Source: Duganella sp.
GTDB lineage: Bacteria > Pseudomonadota > Gammaproteobacteria > Burkholderiales > Burkholderiaceae_D
NCBI GenBank assembly: GCA_026225475.1
Contig: JAMFSU010000011.1
Location: 62,001-126,000, forward strand
DNA: 64,000 nucleotides
Reading direction: 5' to 3'
Both the position numbers and the translations under genes were made by a program. Numbering within the stretch: the first letter of the stretch is position 1; every line of letters starts with the position of its first letter. The notes under the pieces were generated by a model. The model was not told the DNA's origin. It ran no database searches and worked only from the letters and a program-made list of their open reading frames with translations. Below are positions 24,833 to 33,832 of this stretch, in pieces.

Positions 24833-25867
24833 ATGAATCTACAAATCGTGGCGCTGCTAGGGCAGGATGGCATCACCAACGGCGCCATCTATGCGCTGCT
24901 GGCCTTGTCCATCGTGCTGGTGTTTACCGTCACCCGCATTTTGCTGATCCCGCAGGGCGAGTTCGTCGCCTTTGGTGCGCTCACCATGAACATGATCCAG
25001 AACGGTCAACGTCTGTCGGTAGTGTGGTTGCTGGTTGGTCTGTGCCTGGCGTCGGCCTTGCTCGATCTGCTCGATCTTTACCGTCAGCAGCGCCGCCGAC
25101 CCTCGCTGTGGCTGCCGGCCAAACTGATCTACGCGGCGGTGATGGTATGGCTGGCCTTGACGCTGCCGCTGGCGACGCTGCCGATGCTGTTGCAGATCGT
25201 GCTGACGCTGGCGCTGCTGGTGCCGACTGGTCCCTTGTTGTATCGCCTGGTGTTCCAGCCGATTGCCGGTGCCACGCCACTGGTGTTGCTGATTGTCTCG
25301 ATTGCCCTGCATGTGGCGTTAGTCGGTGTCGGCCTGCTGGTGTTCGGTCCTGATGGTGCGCATACGGCACCGTTTTCCGACAGCAATCTGAGTCTCGGTT
25401 CATTCAATATCAATAGCCAGGCCTTGTGGGTGATGGCGGTGTCGATCGGGCTGATTGTGGCGCTGTTCCTGATGTTTGAGCGCACCTTGTATGGCAAGGC
25501 CTTGCGCGCGGCGGCGATGAATCGCATGGGCGCGCGTCTGATGGGCATCTCGCCGGTGTTCGCTGGCAAGGCCATGTTCTTGCTGGCGTCGTTGATCGGT
25601 GTGATGTCGGGCATCCTGATTGCACCGATCACCACCATTTATTACGACTCGGGCTTTCTGATCAGTCTCAAGGGTTTTGTCGGCGCCATCATCGGCGGCC
25701 TGGTGAGCTACCCGGTGGCGGCAGTCGGTGCCGTGTTGGTCGGCCTGATCGAATCGTTTTCGACGTTCTGGGCCAGTTCCTATAAAGAGATTATCGTGTT
25801 TCTGCTGATTATTCCGGTGCTGTTGTGGCGCTCGCTGACCAGCCGCCATGCGGAGGAAGAAGAATGA
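24833..25867 (+). CDS. Liv-type ABC transporter permease LivH (cluster 1)
   Basis: A 344-aa inner membrane permease with about eight or nine hydrophobic segments. The LivH hallmarks are DGITNGAIYALLALSIVLVF near the start and RTLYGKALRAAAMNRMGARLMGI in the cytoplasmic loop (near 220), followed by the GVMSGILIAPITTIYYDSGF segment. It is longer than many LivH proteins (about 300 aa) because of an inserted charged stretch (near 80-95, DLYRQQRRRPSLW). Its stop overlaps the start of the fused LivM-LivG gene. Confidence 0.9.
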   Translation: MNLQIVALLGQDGITNGAIYALLALSIVLVFTVTRILLIPQGEFVAFGALTMNMIQNGQRLSVVWLLVGLCLASALLDLLDLYRQQRRRPSLWLPAKLIYAAVMVWLALTLPLATLPMLLQIVLTLALLVPTGPLLYRLVFQPIAGATPLVLLIVSIALHVALVGVGLLVFGPDGAHTAPFSDSNLSLGSFNINSQALWVMAVSIGLIVALFLMFERTLYGKALRAAAMNRMGARLMGISPVFAGKAMFLLASLIGVMSGILIAPITTIYYDSGFLISLKGFVGAIIGGLVSYPVAAVGAVLVGLIESFSTFWASSYKEIIVFLLIIPVLLWRSLTSRHAEEEE

Positions 25868-27687
25868 AGATGCTACGTTCTTCGCATGTGACCGTACTGG
25901 TGTTTGTGCTGCTGCTGGCGCTGGCACCGCTGGTGTTGCGTCCGTATTACATCACCATGCTCAACAGCATTGGCCTTAGTGCGCTGGTGGTGCTGGGCTT
26001 GGTGTTGCTGACCGGTGTCGCGGGTCTGACCAGCTTCGGCCAGGCCGCCTTCGTTGGTCTGGGCGCGTATATCTCGGCGGCCTTGACCACCAATGTGATC
26101 GACTTGCCGGTGGCGCTGAGCTGGCTGCATTCGCCATGGGCGGCGCTGCTGGTGGCCTTGATCTGTACCGCCTTGCTGGCTTTGCTGCTGGGCGCGCTGA
26201 CGCTGAAGCTGTCCGGTCACTATCTACCGTTGGGCACGATTGCCTGGGGCATCAGCCTGTTCTATCTGTTTGGTACCTTGCAAAGCATGGGCGGCCAGAC
26301 CGGCATGTCCGGCATCCCGCCGATCACGCTGTTCGGTCTGGCCCTCATCAGCGACCGCATGATCTATGGCTTGATCTGGCTGGCTGTGATTGCTGCTGCC
26401 TTTGGTTTGATGAATCTGCTCGATTCGCGTGAAGGCCGTGCCATTCGCGCGCTCAAGGGCGGTATCGTGATGGCCGAGGCAATGGGCATCGACACGGCAC
26501 GTTCGCGCATCGTCATTTTCATCCTGGCGGCCTTGCTGGCGAGTCTGTCGGGCTGGTTGTACGTGCACATGCAGCGCTTCGTCAATCCTTCGCCGTTTGG
26601 TCTGCAAATAGGCATCGATTATCTGTTCATGGCGGTGCTCGGTGGTGCCAGCCACGTCTGGGGCGCGCTGCTCGGGGCTGGCGTGATCACCTTGCTGCGC
26701 GAATGGCTGCAAGGCATCCTGCCGGCGCTGCTGGGACGTAGCGGCAATTTTGAAAGCATCGTTTTCGGTCTGTTGATGGTGGTGATGCTGCAACGCTCGC
26801 GCGATGGTATCTGGCCGTTTGTTGCAGGTCTGTGGGCGCGGCTGATACCACAGTCGGCGGTGCTGGCACGCCAACCGCTGGCCGCTGCATTGCCGTTGCC
26901 GCGCCGTGCCATGCCCAATCCGGATGAAGTGGTACTCGATGTGCGCGATGTGACGCGGCGTTTCGGTGGACTGGTTGCCAATAACCAAATGAACCTGAAA
27001 GTGTTTGCCGGTGAAGTGCTGGCCTTGATCGGCCCGAACGGGGCCGGCAAGTCGACCTTGTTCAATCAGATTTCCGGTGTCGATACGCCCACCTCGGGGA
27101 CCGTGCTGTTTCGCGGCTATCAGGTGACCGGCAAGGGCTCGCGCCATATTGCCGGACTCGGCATGAGCCGCAGCTTTCAGCATGTGCGCCTGTTGCCGCG
27201 CATGACGGTATTGGAAAACGTCGCCATCGGTGCCCATATGCGCGGCAAACGCGGCGTGCTGTCGTCGATCTTGCGGCTCGACCGCGCAGAAGAAGCCCGC
27301 TTGTTGGCCGAAGCGGCGCGCCAGATCGAGCGCGTCGGCTTGAAGGAGCAAATGTATGAACAGGCCGGTTCGTTGTCGCTGGGGCAGCAACGGATTTTGG
27401 AAATCGCCCGTGCACTGGCCTCCGATCCTTGTCTGTTGCTGCTCGATGAACCGGCTGCCGGTTTGCGTCTCGGTGAAAAACAGGCGCTCGGCGACTTGCT
27501 GCGCAAGCTGCGTGCCGAAGGCATGGCGGTCTTGCTGGTGGAACATGACATGGATTTTGTGATGGAACTGGTAGACCGCATCGTGGTAATGGACTTTGGT
27601 CAAAAGATCGCCGAAGGCTTGCCGGCCGAGATTCAAAACAATCCAGCCGTGCTGGAAGCCTACCTGGGAGTAGTCGATGCGCAATAA
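25864..27687 (+). CDS. Fused LivM permease-LivG ATPase (cluster 1)
   Basis: A 607-aa fusion. Residues about 1-325 are a LivM permease ([19 protein letters not shown] near 55, RAIRALKGGIVMAEAMGI near 195). Residues about 350-607 are a LivG ATPase with Walker [10 protein letters not shown], the LivG signature NQISGVDTPTSG, LSLGQQRILEIAR and Walker [12 protein letters not shown], ending with the VEHDMDFVM segment. The start at 25864 overlaps the preceding stop (ATGA). M-G fusions are known in Burkholderiales. The fusion ensures one ATPase per permease in the assembled importer. Confidence 0.9.
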   Translation: MKMLRSSHVTVLVFVLLLALAPLVLRPYYITMLNSIGLSALVVLGLVLLTGVAGLTSFGQAAFVGLGAYISAALTTNVIDLPVALSWLHSPWAALLVALICTALLALLLGALTLKLSGHYLPLGTIAWGISLFYLFGTLQSMGGQTGMSGIPPITLFGLALISDRMIYGLIWLAVIAAAFGLMNLLDSREGRAIRALKGGIVMAEAMGIDTARSRIVIFILAALLASLSGWLYVHMQRFVNPSPFGLQIGIDYLFMAVLGGASHVWGALLGAGVITLLREWLQGILPALLGRSGNFESIVFGLLMVVMLQRSRDGIWPFVAGLWARLIPQSAVLARQPLAAALPLPRRAMPNPDEVVLDVRDVTRRFGGLVANNQMNLKVFAGEVLALIGPNGAGKSTLFNQISGVDTPTSGTVLFRGYQVTGKGSRHIAGLGMSRSFQHVRLLPRMTVLENVAIGAHMRGKRGVLSSILRLDRAEEARLLAEAARQIERVGLKEQMYEQAGSLSLGQQRILEIARALASDPCLLLLDEPAAGLRLGEKQALGDLLRKLRAEGMAVLLVEHDMDFVMELVDRIVVMDFGQKIAEGLPAEIQNNPAVLEAYLGVVDAQ

Positions 27688-28426
27688 GGTCCTGGAAGTC
27701 AGCAATCTGGTGGCCGCTTACGGCAAGGTGCAGGTACTCAACGGCATCAACCTCAGTGTCGAGCAGGGCAAGATCGTCACCGTGATCGGCCCTAATGGCG
27801 CTGGCAAGACCACCTTGCTGTCGGCCATCATGGGCGTGTTGCCGTCACAAGGAGCGCTGCAGTTCGATGGCACGCTACGGCACTCGCCCGAGGTGGAGCA
27901 GATGGTTGCTGCTGGTATGACGCTGGTGCCGGAAAAGCGCGAGCTGTTCAGTGAGATGAATATCGAAGACAACTTGTTGCTGGGCGGTTTTCAGCGCTAT
28001 CGCGACGGTGTGCGCGACCAGCGCGACACGCTCGCTGAGGTGTATGCCTTGTTCCCGCGTTTGCAGGAACGGCGCACGCAATTGTCCGGCACCTTGTCGG
28101 GCGGTGAACGGCAGATGCTGGCGGTTGGCCGCGCGCTGATGGCCAAGCCGAAACTGTTGATGCTGGACGAACCGAGTCTGGGACTGGCGCCATTGATCGT
28201 GCGCGAGATTTTCCGCATCATCGCTGAATTGCGCCGACGCGGCGTGTCGATTCTGCTGGTCGAACAAAATGCCCGTGCCGCCTTGCAGGTGGCCGACTAC
28301 GGCTATGTACTGGAAAACGGCGAGATCAAGATGCACGGCCCGGCCAGCGAGCTGGCACACGATCGGCGCGTGATCGAAGCCTATCTTGGCTTGAGCGGCA
28401 AACATCAGGACCGCTTGGCACACTGA
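27677..28426 (+). CDS. Liv-type ABC transporter ATPase LivF (cluster 1)
   Basis: A 249-aa LivF ATPase with Walker [12 protein letters not shown] (near 35), the LivF hallmark LVPEKRELFSEM (near 78), signature LSGGERQMLAVGRALM (near 138) and Walker B LLMLDEPSLGLAPL. It overlaps the end of the fused LivM-LivG gene by 11 bases. It completes the first importer, which lies downstream of iacABE. Confidence 0.93.
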   Translation: MRNKVLEVSNLVAAYGKVQVLNGINLSVEQGKIVTVIGPNGAGKTTLLSAIMGVLPSQGALQFDGTLRHSPEVEQMVAAGMTLVPEKRELFSEMNIEDNLLLGGFQRYRDGVRDQRDTLAEVYALFPRLQERRTQLSGTLSGGERQMLAVGRALMAKPKLLMLDEPSLGLAPLIVREIFRIIAELRRRGVSILLVEQNARAALQVADYGYVLENGEIKMHGPASELAHDRRVIEAYLGLSGKHQDRLAH

Positions 28427-28522
28427 TAGCAACAGACGGCAACAGATCAACACGAATCCGGCCTCGCCCTGCGATGCCGGCGGGGCAGGATATTGCCCAC
28501 TATATTGGCAAGCGAGGACGCA

Positions 28523-29509
28523 ATGAGTAATCCAGACTATTTACGCATCTGCATCGCCGGTGCCGGTGCCATCGGCGGCACCCTGGCGGTACGACTGCAG
28601 GCGGCAGGACATCAGGTCAGCGTGCTGGCGCGCGGCAACACCTTGCAGGTGATCCGCGACCAGGGCCTGACCTTGCATGATCAGCACGGCGTCACCCATG
28701 CCACCCCGGCAGCCAGCGACCGGCCCGAATTCGGCCATCAGGATGTCATCTTCGTCTGCGCCAAGAGCCAGGACATGGCAGCCTTGCTGGTGCAACTGGG
28801 GCCGCTGATTGGCCCTGAGACCGTGGTGGTGCCGACCAATAATGGCGTGCCGTGGTGGTACTTCTATAAGGAAGGTGGCCGCTTCGACGGTGCACCGGTG
28901 CAGGCGGTTGATCCCGAGCAACGCATGGCGCAGGCGGTGCCGTATGTGCATCTGATTGGCTGCGTGCTGTTCATTACCTCCGAGGTCACGGCTCCGGGCG
29001 TGATCAAGTCGAGCAACCCGCATCTGATGGTGCTGGGTGAACCGTCGGGCGTCATGAGTGAGCGTCTGCAACGCGTGCGGGTGGCGGTGGAAGCGGCGGG
29101 TATCGAAGCGCGTGCCACTGATCGCATCCGCGACAAGCTGTGGACCAAAATTATTGCCAATATCAGTTCCAACCCCTTGTCGGTGATTACCCAGGGCACG
29201 CTGGAGCAGTTATATGGCCAGCCGGAATTGCGCGACGTGGTCATGCAGATCATGCGCGAGGTTCTGTTGGTGGCGTCTTCCTATGGCGCGCGCGTGGATA
29301 TCGATCCGCTGACCTTTGTGCAACTGGGCGCGGCGATGGGGCCGTTCCGTACCTCCATGCTGCAAGACCTCGACCGTGGCCGGCCATTGGAGTTGGCCGC
29401 CATTGGCGATGCGGTGCTGGAGCTGGCGCAACGGTTTGATGTGCCGATGCCGATTACCCGTGCAGTGATTTCGCTGGCGCGCTTTCGCGGTCAACTGGCA
29501 ATTGCCTGA
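28523..29509 (+). CDS. Ketopantoate-reductase-like oxidoreductase (ApbA/PanE family)
   Basis: A 328-aa NADP-dependent reductase. The nucleotide motif is ICIAGAGAIGGTLAVRL (residues 7-23). The catalytic Lys is in DKLWTKIIANISSNPLSVI (near 205) and the Glu/Ser substrate region follows. Members reduce 2-dehydropantoate, but catabolic clusters often carry paralogues for other 2-keto acids. The start at 28523 has GAGG upstream. It lies between a Liv importer and a class II aldolase, which favours a catabolic rather than a pantothenate role. Confidence 0.85.
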   Translation: MSNPDYLRICIAGAGAIGGTLAVRLQAAGHQVSVLARGNTLQVIRDQGLTLHDQHGVTHATPAASDRPEFGHQDVIFVCAKSQDMAALLVQLGPLIGPETVVVPTNNGVPWWYFYKEGGRFDGAPVQAVDPEQRMAQAVPYVHLIGCVLFITSEVTAPGVIKSSNPHLMVLGEPSGVMSERLQRVRVAVEAAGIEARATDRIRDKLWTKIIANISSNPLSVITQGTLEQLYGQPELRDVVMQIMREVLLVASSYGARVDIDPLTFVQLGAAMGPFRTSMLQDLDRGRPLELAAIGDAVLELAQRFDVPMPITRAVISLARFRGQLAIA

Positions 29510-29551
29510 GTCATTGTTTTTCAATTTGCTTTTTTGCAAGGAACATGCCCG

Positions 29552-30325
29552 ATGAACGCAAGTACTTTCAGCTATGGCGAAAGCCAGCCATCCCATTGCA
29601 GCGACGCCGAATGGGCGCTACGCATCCGGCTCACGCATTGCTATCGTCTGGTCGATTATCTGGGCTGGACCGAGATGATCTTCAATCACATTTCGGCCCG
29701 CCTGCCGGGACCCGGTCATCACTATCTGGTCAATCCTTTTGCACTGAACTACAACGAAGTCACGCCGACCAATCTGCTCAAGGTCGGCCTCGACGGGCAA
29801 TTGGCGGAGCCCTCCGAGTACAAGGCCAACCCGGCCGGCTTTGCGCTGCATAGCGCCATTCATGGCGCGCGCGATGACCTGCATTGCGTGATTCATACTC
29901 ACACCACGCCGATTTCGGCGGTGACGATGAAGAAGGCAGGCTTTGAGCACAACGATTTTTATGGCGCGCAATTGTATGGCCGCGTCGGCTATCACGAATT
30001 CGAGGGCATCACCTTGTTTGCTGAAGAGAAAGAACGCATGTTGGCCAGCCTCGGTAGCAAGCATATTCTGGTCTTGCGCAATCACGGCGTGGCGGTGTGC
30101 GAGCAGGATATTGAGCGCACATTCTTCCTGCTGTGGACGGTGCAGCGCGCTGCCGAGATTCAGGCGGCCGGGCGCGCCATGGGGGGCGAAGATGTGCAAC
30201 TGAGCCATGACGTCAGGCAGAAATGCGCCGATCTGACCCAGCAACTGATCCGTAACGACGGCTTTGCCGAGCTATTCTTCGAGGCGATCGTGCGTAAGAT
30301 GCTCAAGGCGCAAAAGCTGATCTGA
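29552..30325 (+). CDS. Class II aldolase/adducin-family protein
   Basis: A 257-aa protein with the class II aldolase fold. The metal histidines are visible in VIHTHTTPISAV (near 114-125) and in LRNHGVAVCE (near 178). The early segment GWTEMIFNHISARLPG matches the substrate-phosphate loop of the family in altered form. Members without the phosphate motif often act as decarboxylases or adducin-like proteins in aromatic and organic-acid pathways. Position between the reductase and two tautomerases points to one pathway. The substrate is not evident. Confidence 0.85.
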   Translation: MNASTFSYGESQPSHCSDAEWALRIRLTHCYRLVDYLGWTEMIFNHISARLPGPGHHYLVNPFALNYNEVTPTNLLKVGLDGQLAEPSEYKANPAGFALHSAIHGARDDLHCVIHTHTTPISAVTMKKAGFEHNDFYGAQLYGRVGYHEFEGITLFAEEKERMLASLGSKHILVLRNHGVAVCEQDIERTFFLLWTVQRAAEIQAAGRAMGGEDVQLSHDVRQKCADLTQQLIRNDGFAELFFEAIVRKMLKAQKLI

Positions 30326-30390
30326 GCGCGTCAGTTACTGCTGACGGCTGTTTTGCTGCTGCTTTATTACTGTTCTTTGTCGGACCCTGA

Positions 30391-30418
30391 GCCGAGCGAA
30401 AATCCGCTCGGCTTATTG
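30391..30418 (+). terminator. Terminator after the class II aldolase gene
   Basis: GCCGAGCG-AAAATC-CGCTCGGC is a perfect 8-bp stem followed by TTATTG. It lies 66 bases after the aldolase stop. It probably separates the first operon from the tautomerase genes. Confidence 0.75.
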
Positions 30419-30563
30419 CATTCATGTACAGCATGAATTTGATTTATCAAGTTTCCCCGCCTACCATTGAATGATCGCCCGTTGATTGTATGTCAACGTC
30501 GGCATGCACACCTGGCAAGCCTTGCCATGGATTCACAGAGCTGAGCAAACACGCGGAGTCGCC

Positions 30564-30776
30564 ATGCCTAATATACAAATGATCGTCGCTGAAGGATTGA
30601 GCGACCAGCAAAAAGAAAAGCTGATCGATGCCCTGACCGCTGCCACAGTGCAGGCCATCGATGCACCGATTGATTCGATCCGAGTGTGGTTGTCGGAAGT
30701 GCCGGCCAAACACTTCGGTGTCGCCGGTCAGTCGCTGGCGGCATTGGCTGCGCAACAGCCTGCAGTCGAGCAGTAA
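30564..30776 (+). CDS. 4-oxalocrotonate tautomerase family protein, with Pro-1
   Basis: A 70-aa tautomerase-superfamily protein. After removal of Met the N-terminal residue is Pro (MPNIQMIVAEG), the catalytic base of the family. An arginine follows at SIRVWLSEV (near 39). The helix SDQQKEKLIDALTAATVQAI is standard. It is slightly longer than canonical 4-OT (62 aa). The start is fixed by GCGGAG. A tautomerase-family protein was reported to assist removal of dioxindole-3-acetate in an iac system, which is a possible role here. Confidence 0.85.
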   Translation: MPNIQMIVAEGLSDQQKEKLIDALTAATVQAIDAPIDSIRVWLSEVPAKHFGVAGQSLAALAAQQPAVEQ

Positions 30777-30894
30777 TACGCCATCGGCAAGTTGTCATTG
30801 ACGGCTTGCCTTGATCGCCAAGACAGGCCATCGCCTTGTTGTGTCGTGACCTTCGGGTGTCACCGCAACGACAGGTCCCATCCAGGAGAGCAGC

Positions 30895-31113
30895 ATGTCC
30901 ATCATTCAGGTTTTTTTTATCGCCGGTCGCACCGACGCTCAGAAAGAACGCTTGATCAGCGCGCTGACCGCCGCCGCCGTCGACACCATCGGTGTTGATC
31001 GCAATGACGTGCGCGTGATCCTCAACGATATTCCCAATACCGAATACGGCATCGCCGGCAAGACAGCAAAATCACTGGGGCGCGGCGTAGGCCGGCAGCC
31101 AGTCAATAGCTGA
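30895..31113 (+). CDS. 4-oxalocrotonate tautomerase family protein lacking Pro-1
   Basis: A 72-aa paralogue of the gene 118 bases upstream. The helix TDAQKERLISALTAAAVDTI and the segment DVRVILNDIPNTEYGIAGKTAKSL follow the family. The protein begins MSIIQVFFIAG, so Ser, not Pro, follows the initiator Met. ATG is preceded by CAGGAGAGCAGC, so the start is secure. Without Pro-1 it cannot act by the usual mechanism. It may be the non-catalytic partner of a mixed oligomer with the first tautomerase, as is known for two-subunit members of the superfamily. Confidence 0.85.
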   Translation: MSIIQVFFIAGRTDAQKERLISALTAAAVDTIGVDRNDVRVILNDIPNTEYGIAGKTAKSLGRGVGRQPVNS

Positions 31114-31513
31114 GGCAAGGCAGCGGCCATCACGGTCGGCCGTGTCCCAAATTGGTGACGCGGCGCTGCACCGGATGAGGTCGTTGTACTGCTTCAAATC
31201 CCTGTAATGGAAAGTGTGTAATGCGATGTGAACTGAAGTTTGTTCACGGTCGTTGCACGTCATCCTGTTTGTCAATTCATCCCCGATTTCGCCCTTGTCG
31301 AAGCCGGTGGAATCCTTGCGCACAGCCGCTTTGCAAGCAATGGCATGGCATGGTTTGTGCAATGCCAATGCGTAGGTGTCAGCGTATTTTTTCATTCTAC
31401 GCGGCGTGCACGATGGCATCTTTGATGCACATCAAGCAGCGCGCAGGACATGCGTCATCCGCTGCAATTTTCTTCGTATTTCATTCTTTCATCCTCTTCC
31501 GGAGAGCATCAAC
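31114..31513 (+). promoter_or_regulatory. 400-bp region before the second Liv cluster
   Basis: No convincing gene is seen in this stretch. It holds a sigma-54 promoter candidate at 31346-31361, described separately, and a leader of about 140 bases before the binding-protein gene. Confidence 0.45.
31346..31361 (+). promoter_or_regulatory. Sigma-54 (-24/-12) promoter candidate
   Basis: TGGCATGGTTTGTGCA matches the sigma-54 consensus TGGCAYG-N4-TTGCA with one mismatch and keeps the required GG-N10-GC spacing. It points to the substrate-binding gene of the second Liv cluster. Transcription would begin near 31371. RpoN itself is encoded in the window. Confidence 0.5.
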
Positions 31514-32677
31514 ATGAAATTTTTTCGCGCATTGACCTCGGTATTCATCGCCGGTACCGTCACCATGGCGGCGCCGCTGGCTTCGTTTGCGGCTGACCTC
31601 AAGGTTGGTTTTATCACTTCGCTGTCGGGTTCTTCCTCCTCGCTCGGCATTCCTTACGGCAAAGGCTTTCAGGCAGCCGTAGCCTATATGCCGGAAGTGG
31701 CTGGAAAGAAGGTCGACGTGGTGCAATTGGATGATGCCTCGGACCCGACCACGGCGGCGCGCAATGCGCGCAAGCTGATCGTCGAAGACAAGGTCGATGT
31801 CTTGATCGGTACACCGGGTACGCCTTCGGCCTTGGCCATTGCCGGTGTCGCGCGGGAATTGAAGACGCCGTTCATCTGTATCGCCAACGCCAAGCTGGAA
31901 GGTGAAGAGGGCGCATGGATGGTGACCGTGCCGCAACCGACGCCGCTGATGATTCAAGGCGTTATCGATCAGATGAAGTTGGCCGGTGTCAAGACCGTGG
32001 CTTACATCGGTTTTGCCGATGCCTGGGGTGACATCGTCTATGACGCACTGAGCAAGGCGGCACCGGCTGCCGGTATCAAGGTCGTGGCCAACGAGCGCTA
32101 CGCCCGTACCGATACCGCTGTCACCGGTCAGGTCTTGAAGATCGTCGCCACCCATCCGGATGCGGTCTTGACCGGCACTTCCGGCACTCCCGGCGCGCTG
32201 CCTTATCTGGCGTTGGCCAGTCGTGGTTATCGCGGCAAGCTGTATGGCACGCATGCCATCATCAATCCTGATTTCATTCGCGTCGGCGGTGCTGCTGTCG
32301 AAGGTCTGGTGGCGCCGACCGGTCCGGTGGTGGTGGTCGATCAATTGGCGGCATCCAACCCGACCCGCAAGATCGGTCTGGACTTCCGCGCAATCTATGA
32401 AAAGACCTTTAAGACTGTGCCGACCGATGCCTTTGGTCCTTATTCGTTTGATGCCTGGCTGTTGTTTGCCGATGCGGCCAAACGCGTCGGCAACAAGGCG
32501 CAACCGGGCACGCCGGAATACCGCACGGCGCTGCGCGATGCCATCGTCAGCAGTAAGGAAGTGGTCGGCACCCAGGGCGTCTACAACTACAAGCCAGGCC
32601 AGCCGTTCGGTTCCGATCAGCGTGCCGTGGTCATGGTCAAGCTGGAAAAGGGCCAGTGGAAGTATTTGGGCCAGTAA
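31514..32677 (+). CDS. Liv-type ABC transporter substrate-binding protein (cluster 2)
   Basis: A 387-aa periplasmic binding protein. A signal peptide covers residues 1-24 (MKFFRALTSVF then LASFAAD). The mature part opens with LKVGFITSLSGSSSSLG and has the ligand-contact segment VLIGTPGTPSALA (near 98). NERYARTDTAVTGQVLKIV is closely parallel to the cluster 1 protein. The two proteins are paralogues, so the two importers probably take up related compounds. Upstream lies a sigma-54 promoter candidate. Confidence 0.88.
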   Translation: MKFFRALTSVFIAGTVTMAAPLASFAADLKVGFITSLSGSSSSLGIPYGKGFQAAVAYMPEVAGKKVDVVQLDDASDPTTAARNARKLIVEDKVDVLIGTPGTPSALAIAGVARELKTPFICIANAKLEGEEGAWMVTVPQPTPLMIQGVIDQMKLAGVKTVAYIGFADAWGDIVYDALSKAAPAAGIKVVANERYARTDTAVTGQVLKIVATHPDAVLTGTSGTPGALPYLALASRGYRGKLYGTHAIINPDFIRVGGAAVEGLVAPTGPVVVVDQLAASNPTRKIGLDFRAIYEKTFKTVPTDAFGPYSFDAWLLFADAAKRVGNKAQPGTPEYRTALRDAIVSSKEVVGTQGVYNYKPGQPFGSDQRAVVMVKLEKGQWKYLGQ

Positions 32678-32776
32678 GACTGGTGGCAGCTTAAAAGCAG
32701 TGCGGCGCTGCGCAGGCGGGGCCGCATCGAGTAAAGGCGCAGCACTGGCTGCGCTACTTAGTAGAAGGTGGATGCA

Positions 32777-33832
32777 ATGGGGTGGGATGTCATTTTGATC
32801 CTGCTGTCGGATGGTATCGCCAACGGCGCGATTTATTTGCTGGCCGGTTTGGGTATGGTGCTGATTTTTTCCGTCACGCGGGTCGTGTTTGTGCCGTTCG
32901 GTGATGTCGCGGTATTTTCCGCGCTGAGCCTGGCAGCGTTTGAAGGCGGCAAGTTGCCGGGGACCATCTGGCTGGTGTTGACACTGGCGGCGGTGGCAAG
33001 CTTGTGTGAAATTGGTGTGTTGTTGCGCCGCCGGGAACCGCAAAAGATTGCTCGCGCCGTGTTGCAGTATGGTGTGTTGCCCGCCGTGCCTTGTGCATTG
33101 GCGGCGGTGGTGGCAGCGACGCAGGCGCCGCAACTGGTGCAGATTGTGGCAGCCATTTTGCTGGTGGTGCCGGTGGCGCCCTTGGCGGCACGCATCTTGT
33201 TGCAGCCGATTGCGGACGCCTCGTCGCTGGTGTTGTTGATGGCCTCGCTGGTGATGCATTTCTTCCTGGCCGGTCTGGGTCTGATGTTTATGGGACCGGA
33301 AGGCTTCCGCACACAGTTGCTGGTCGATGGCATGATCAATCTGACGCCGGACTTCAGCGTGTCGATGCAGACCTTGCTGATGGTCAGTGCAGCGCTGGTG
33401 TTGAGTGTACTGTTCTTCCTGTTCTTCGAACGTACGGTCAGCGGCAAGGCCTTGCGTGCGACTGCCGTCAATCGCGTCGGCGCGCGTCTGGTCGGCATCC
33501 GCCCGGCTCGTTCGGCGATGTTGGCCTACATTTGTGCCTCGTTGCTGGCCGGTTTGATCGGCGTCTTGATTGCACCAATTACAACGCTGTATTACGACTC
33601 CGGCTTCACGCTGGGTCTGAAAGCCTTTGTCGCGGCCATCATCGGCGGTCTGGTGAGTTATCCGCTGACTGCGGTGGGCGCCTTGGCAGTCGGTATTGTT
33701 GAAAGCTTCGGCTCGTTCTGGAGCGGTGCTCTGAAAGACGTGATCGTGTTTAGCCTGTTGATCCCGGTGTTGTTGCTGCGTTCGTATTACGCCACGCACA
33801 GCGATGAGGATGAAGAGGAGATCGATCAATGA
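32777..33832 (+). CDS. Liv-type ABC transporter permease LivH (cluster 2)
   Basis: A 351-aa permease, parallel in build to cluster 1 LivH including the inserted charged stretch (LLRRREPQKIARAV, near 80). Motifs are LSDGIANGAIYLLAGLGMVLIF at the start and RTVSGKALRATAVNRVGARLVGI in the cytoplasmic loop. The start at 32777 follows AAGGTGG. Its stop overlaps the next start (ATGA at 33829). Confidence 0.9.
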   Translation: MGWDVILILLSDGIANGAIYLLAGLGMVLIFSVTRVVFVPFGDVAVFSALSLAAFEGGKLPGTIWLVLTLAAVASLCEIGVLLRRREPQKIARAVLQYGVLPAVPCALAAVVAATQAPQLVQIVAAILLVVPVAPLAARILLQPIADASSLVLLMASLVMHFFLAGLGLMFMGPEGFRTQLLVDGMINLTPDFSVSMQTLLMVSAALVLSVLFFLFFERTVSGKALRATAVNRVGARLVGIRPARSAMLAYICASLLAGLIGVLIAPITTLYYDSGFTLGLKAFVAAIIGGLVSYPLTAVGALAVGIVESFGSFWSGALKDVIVFSLLIPVLLLRSYYATHSDEDEEEIDQ

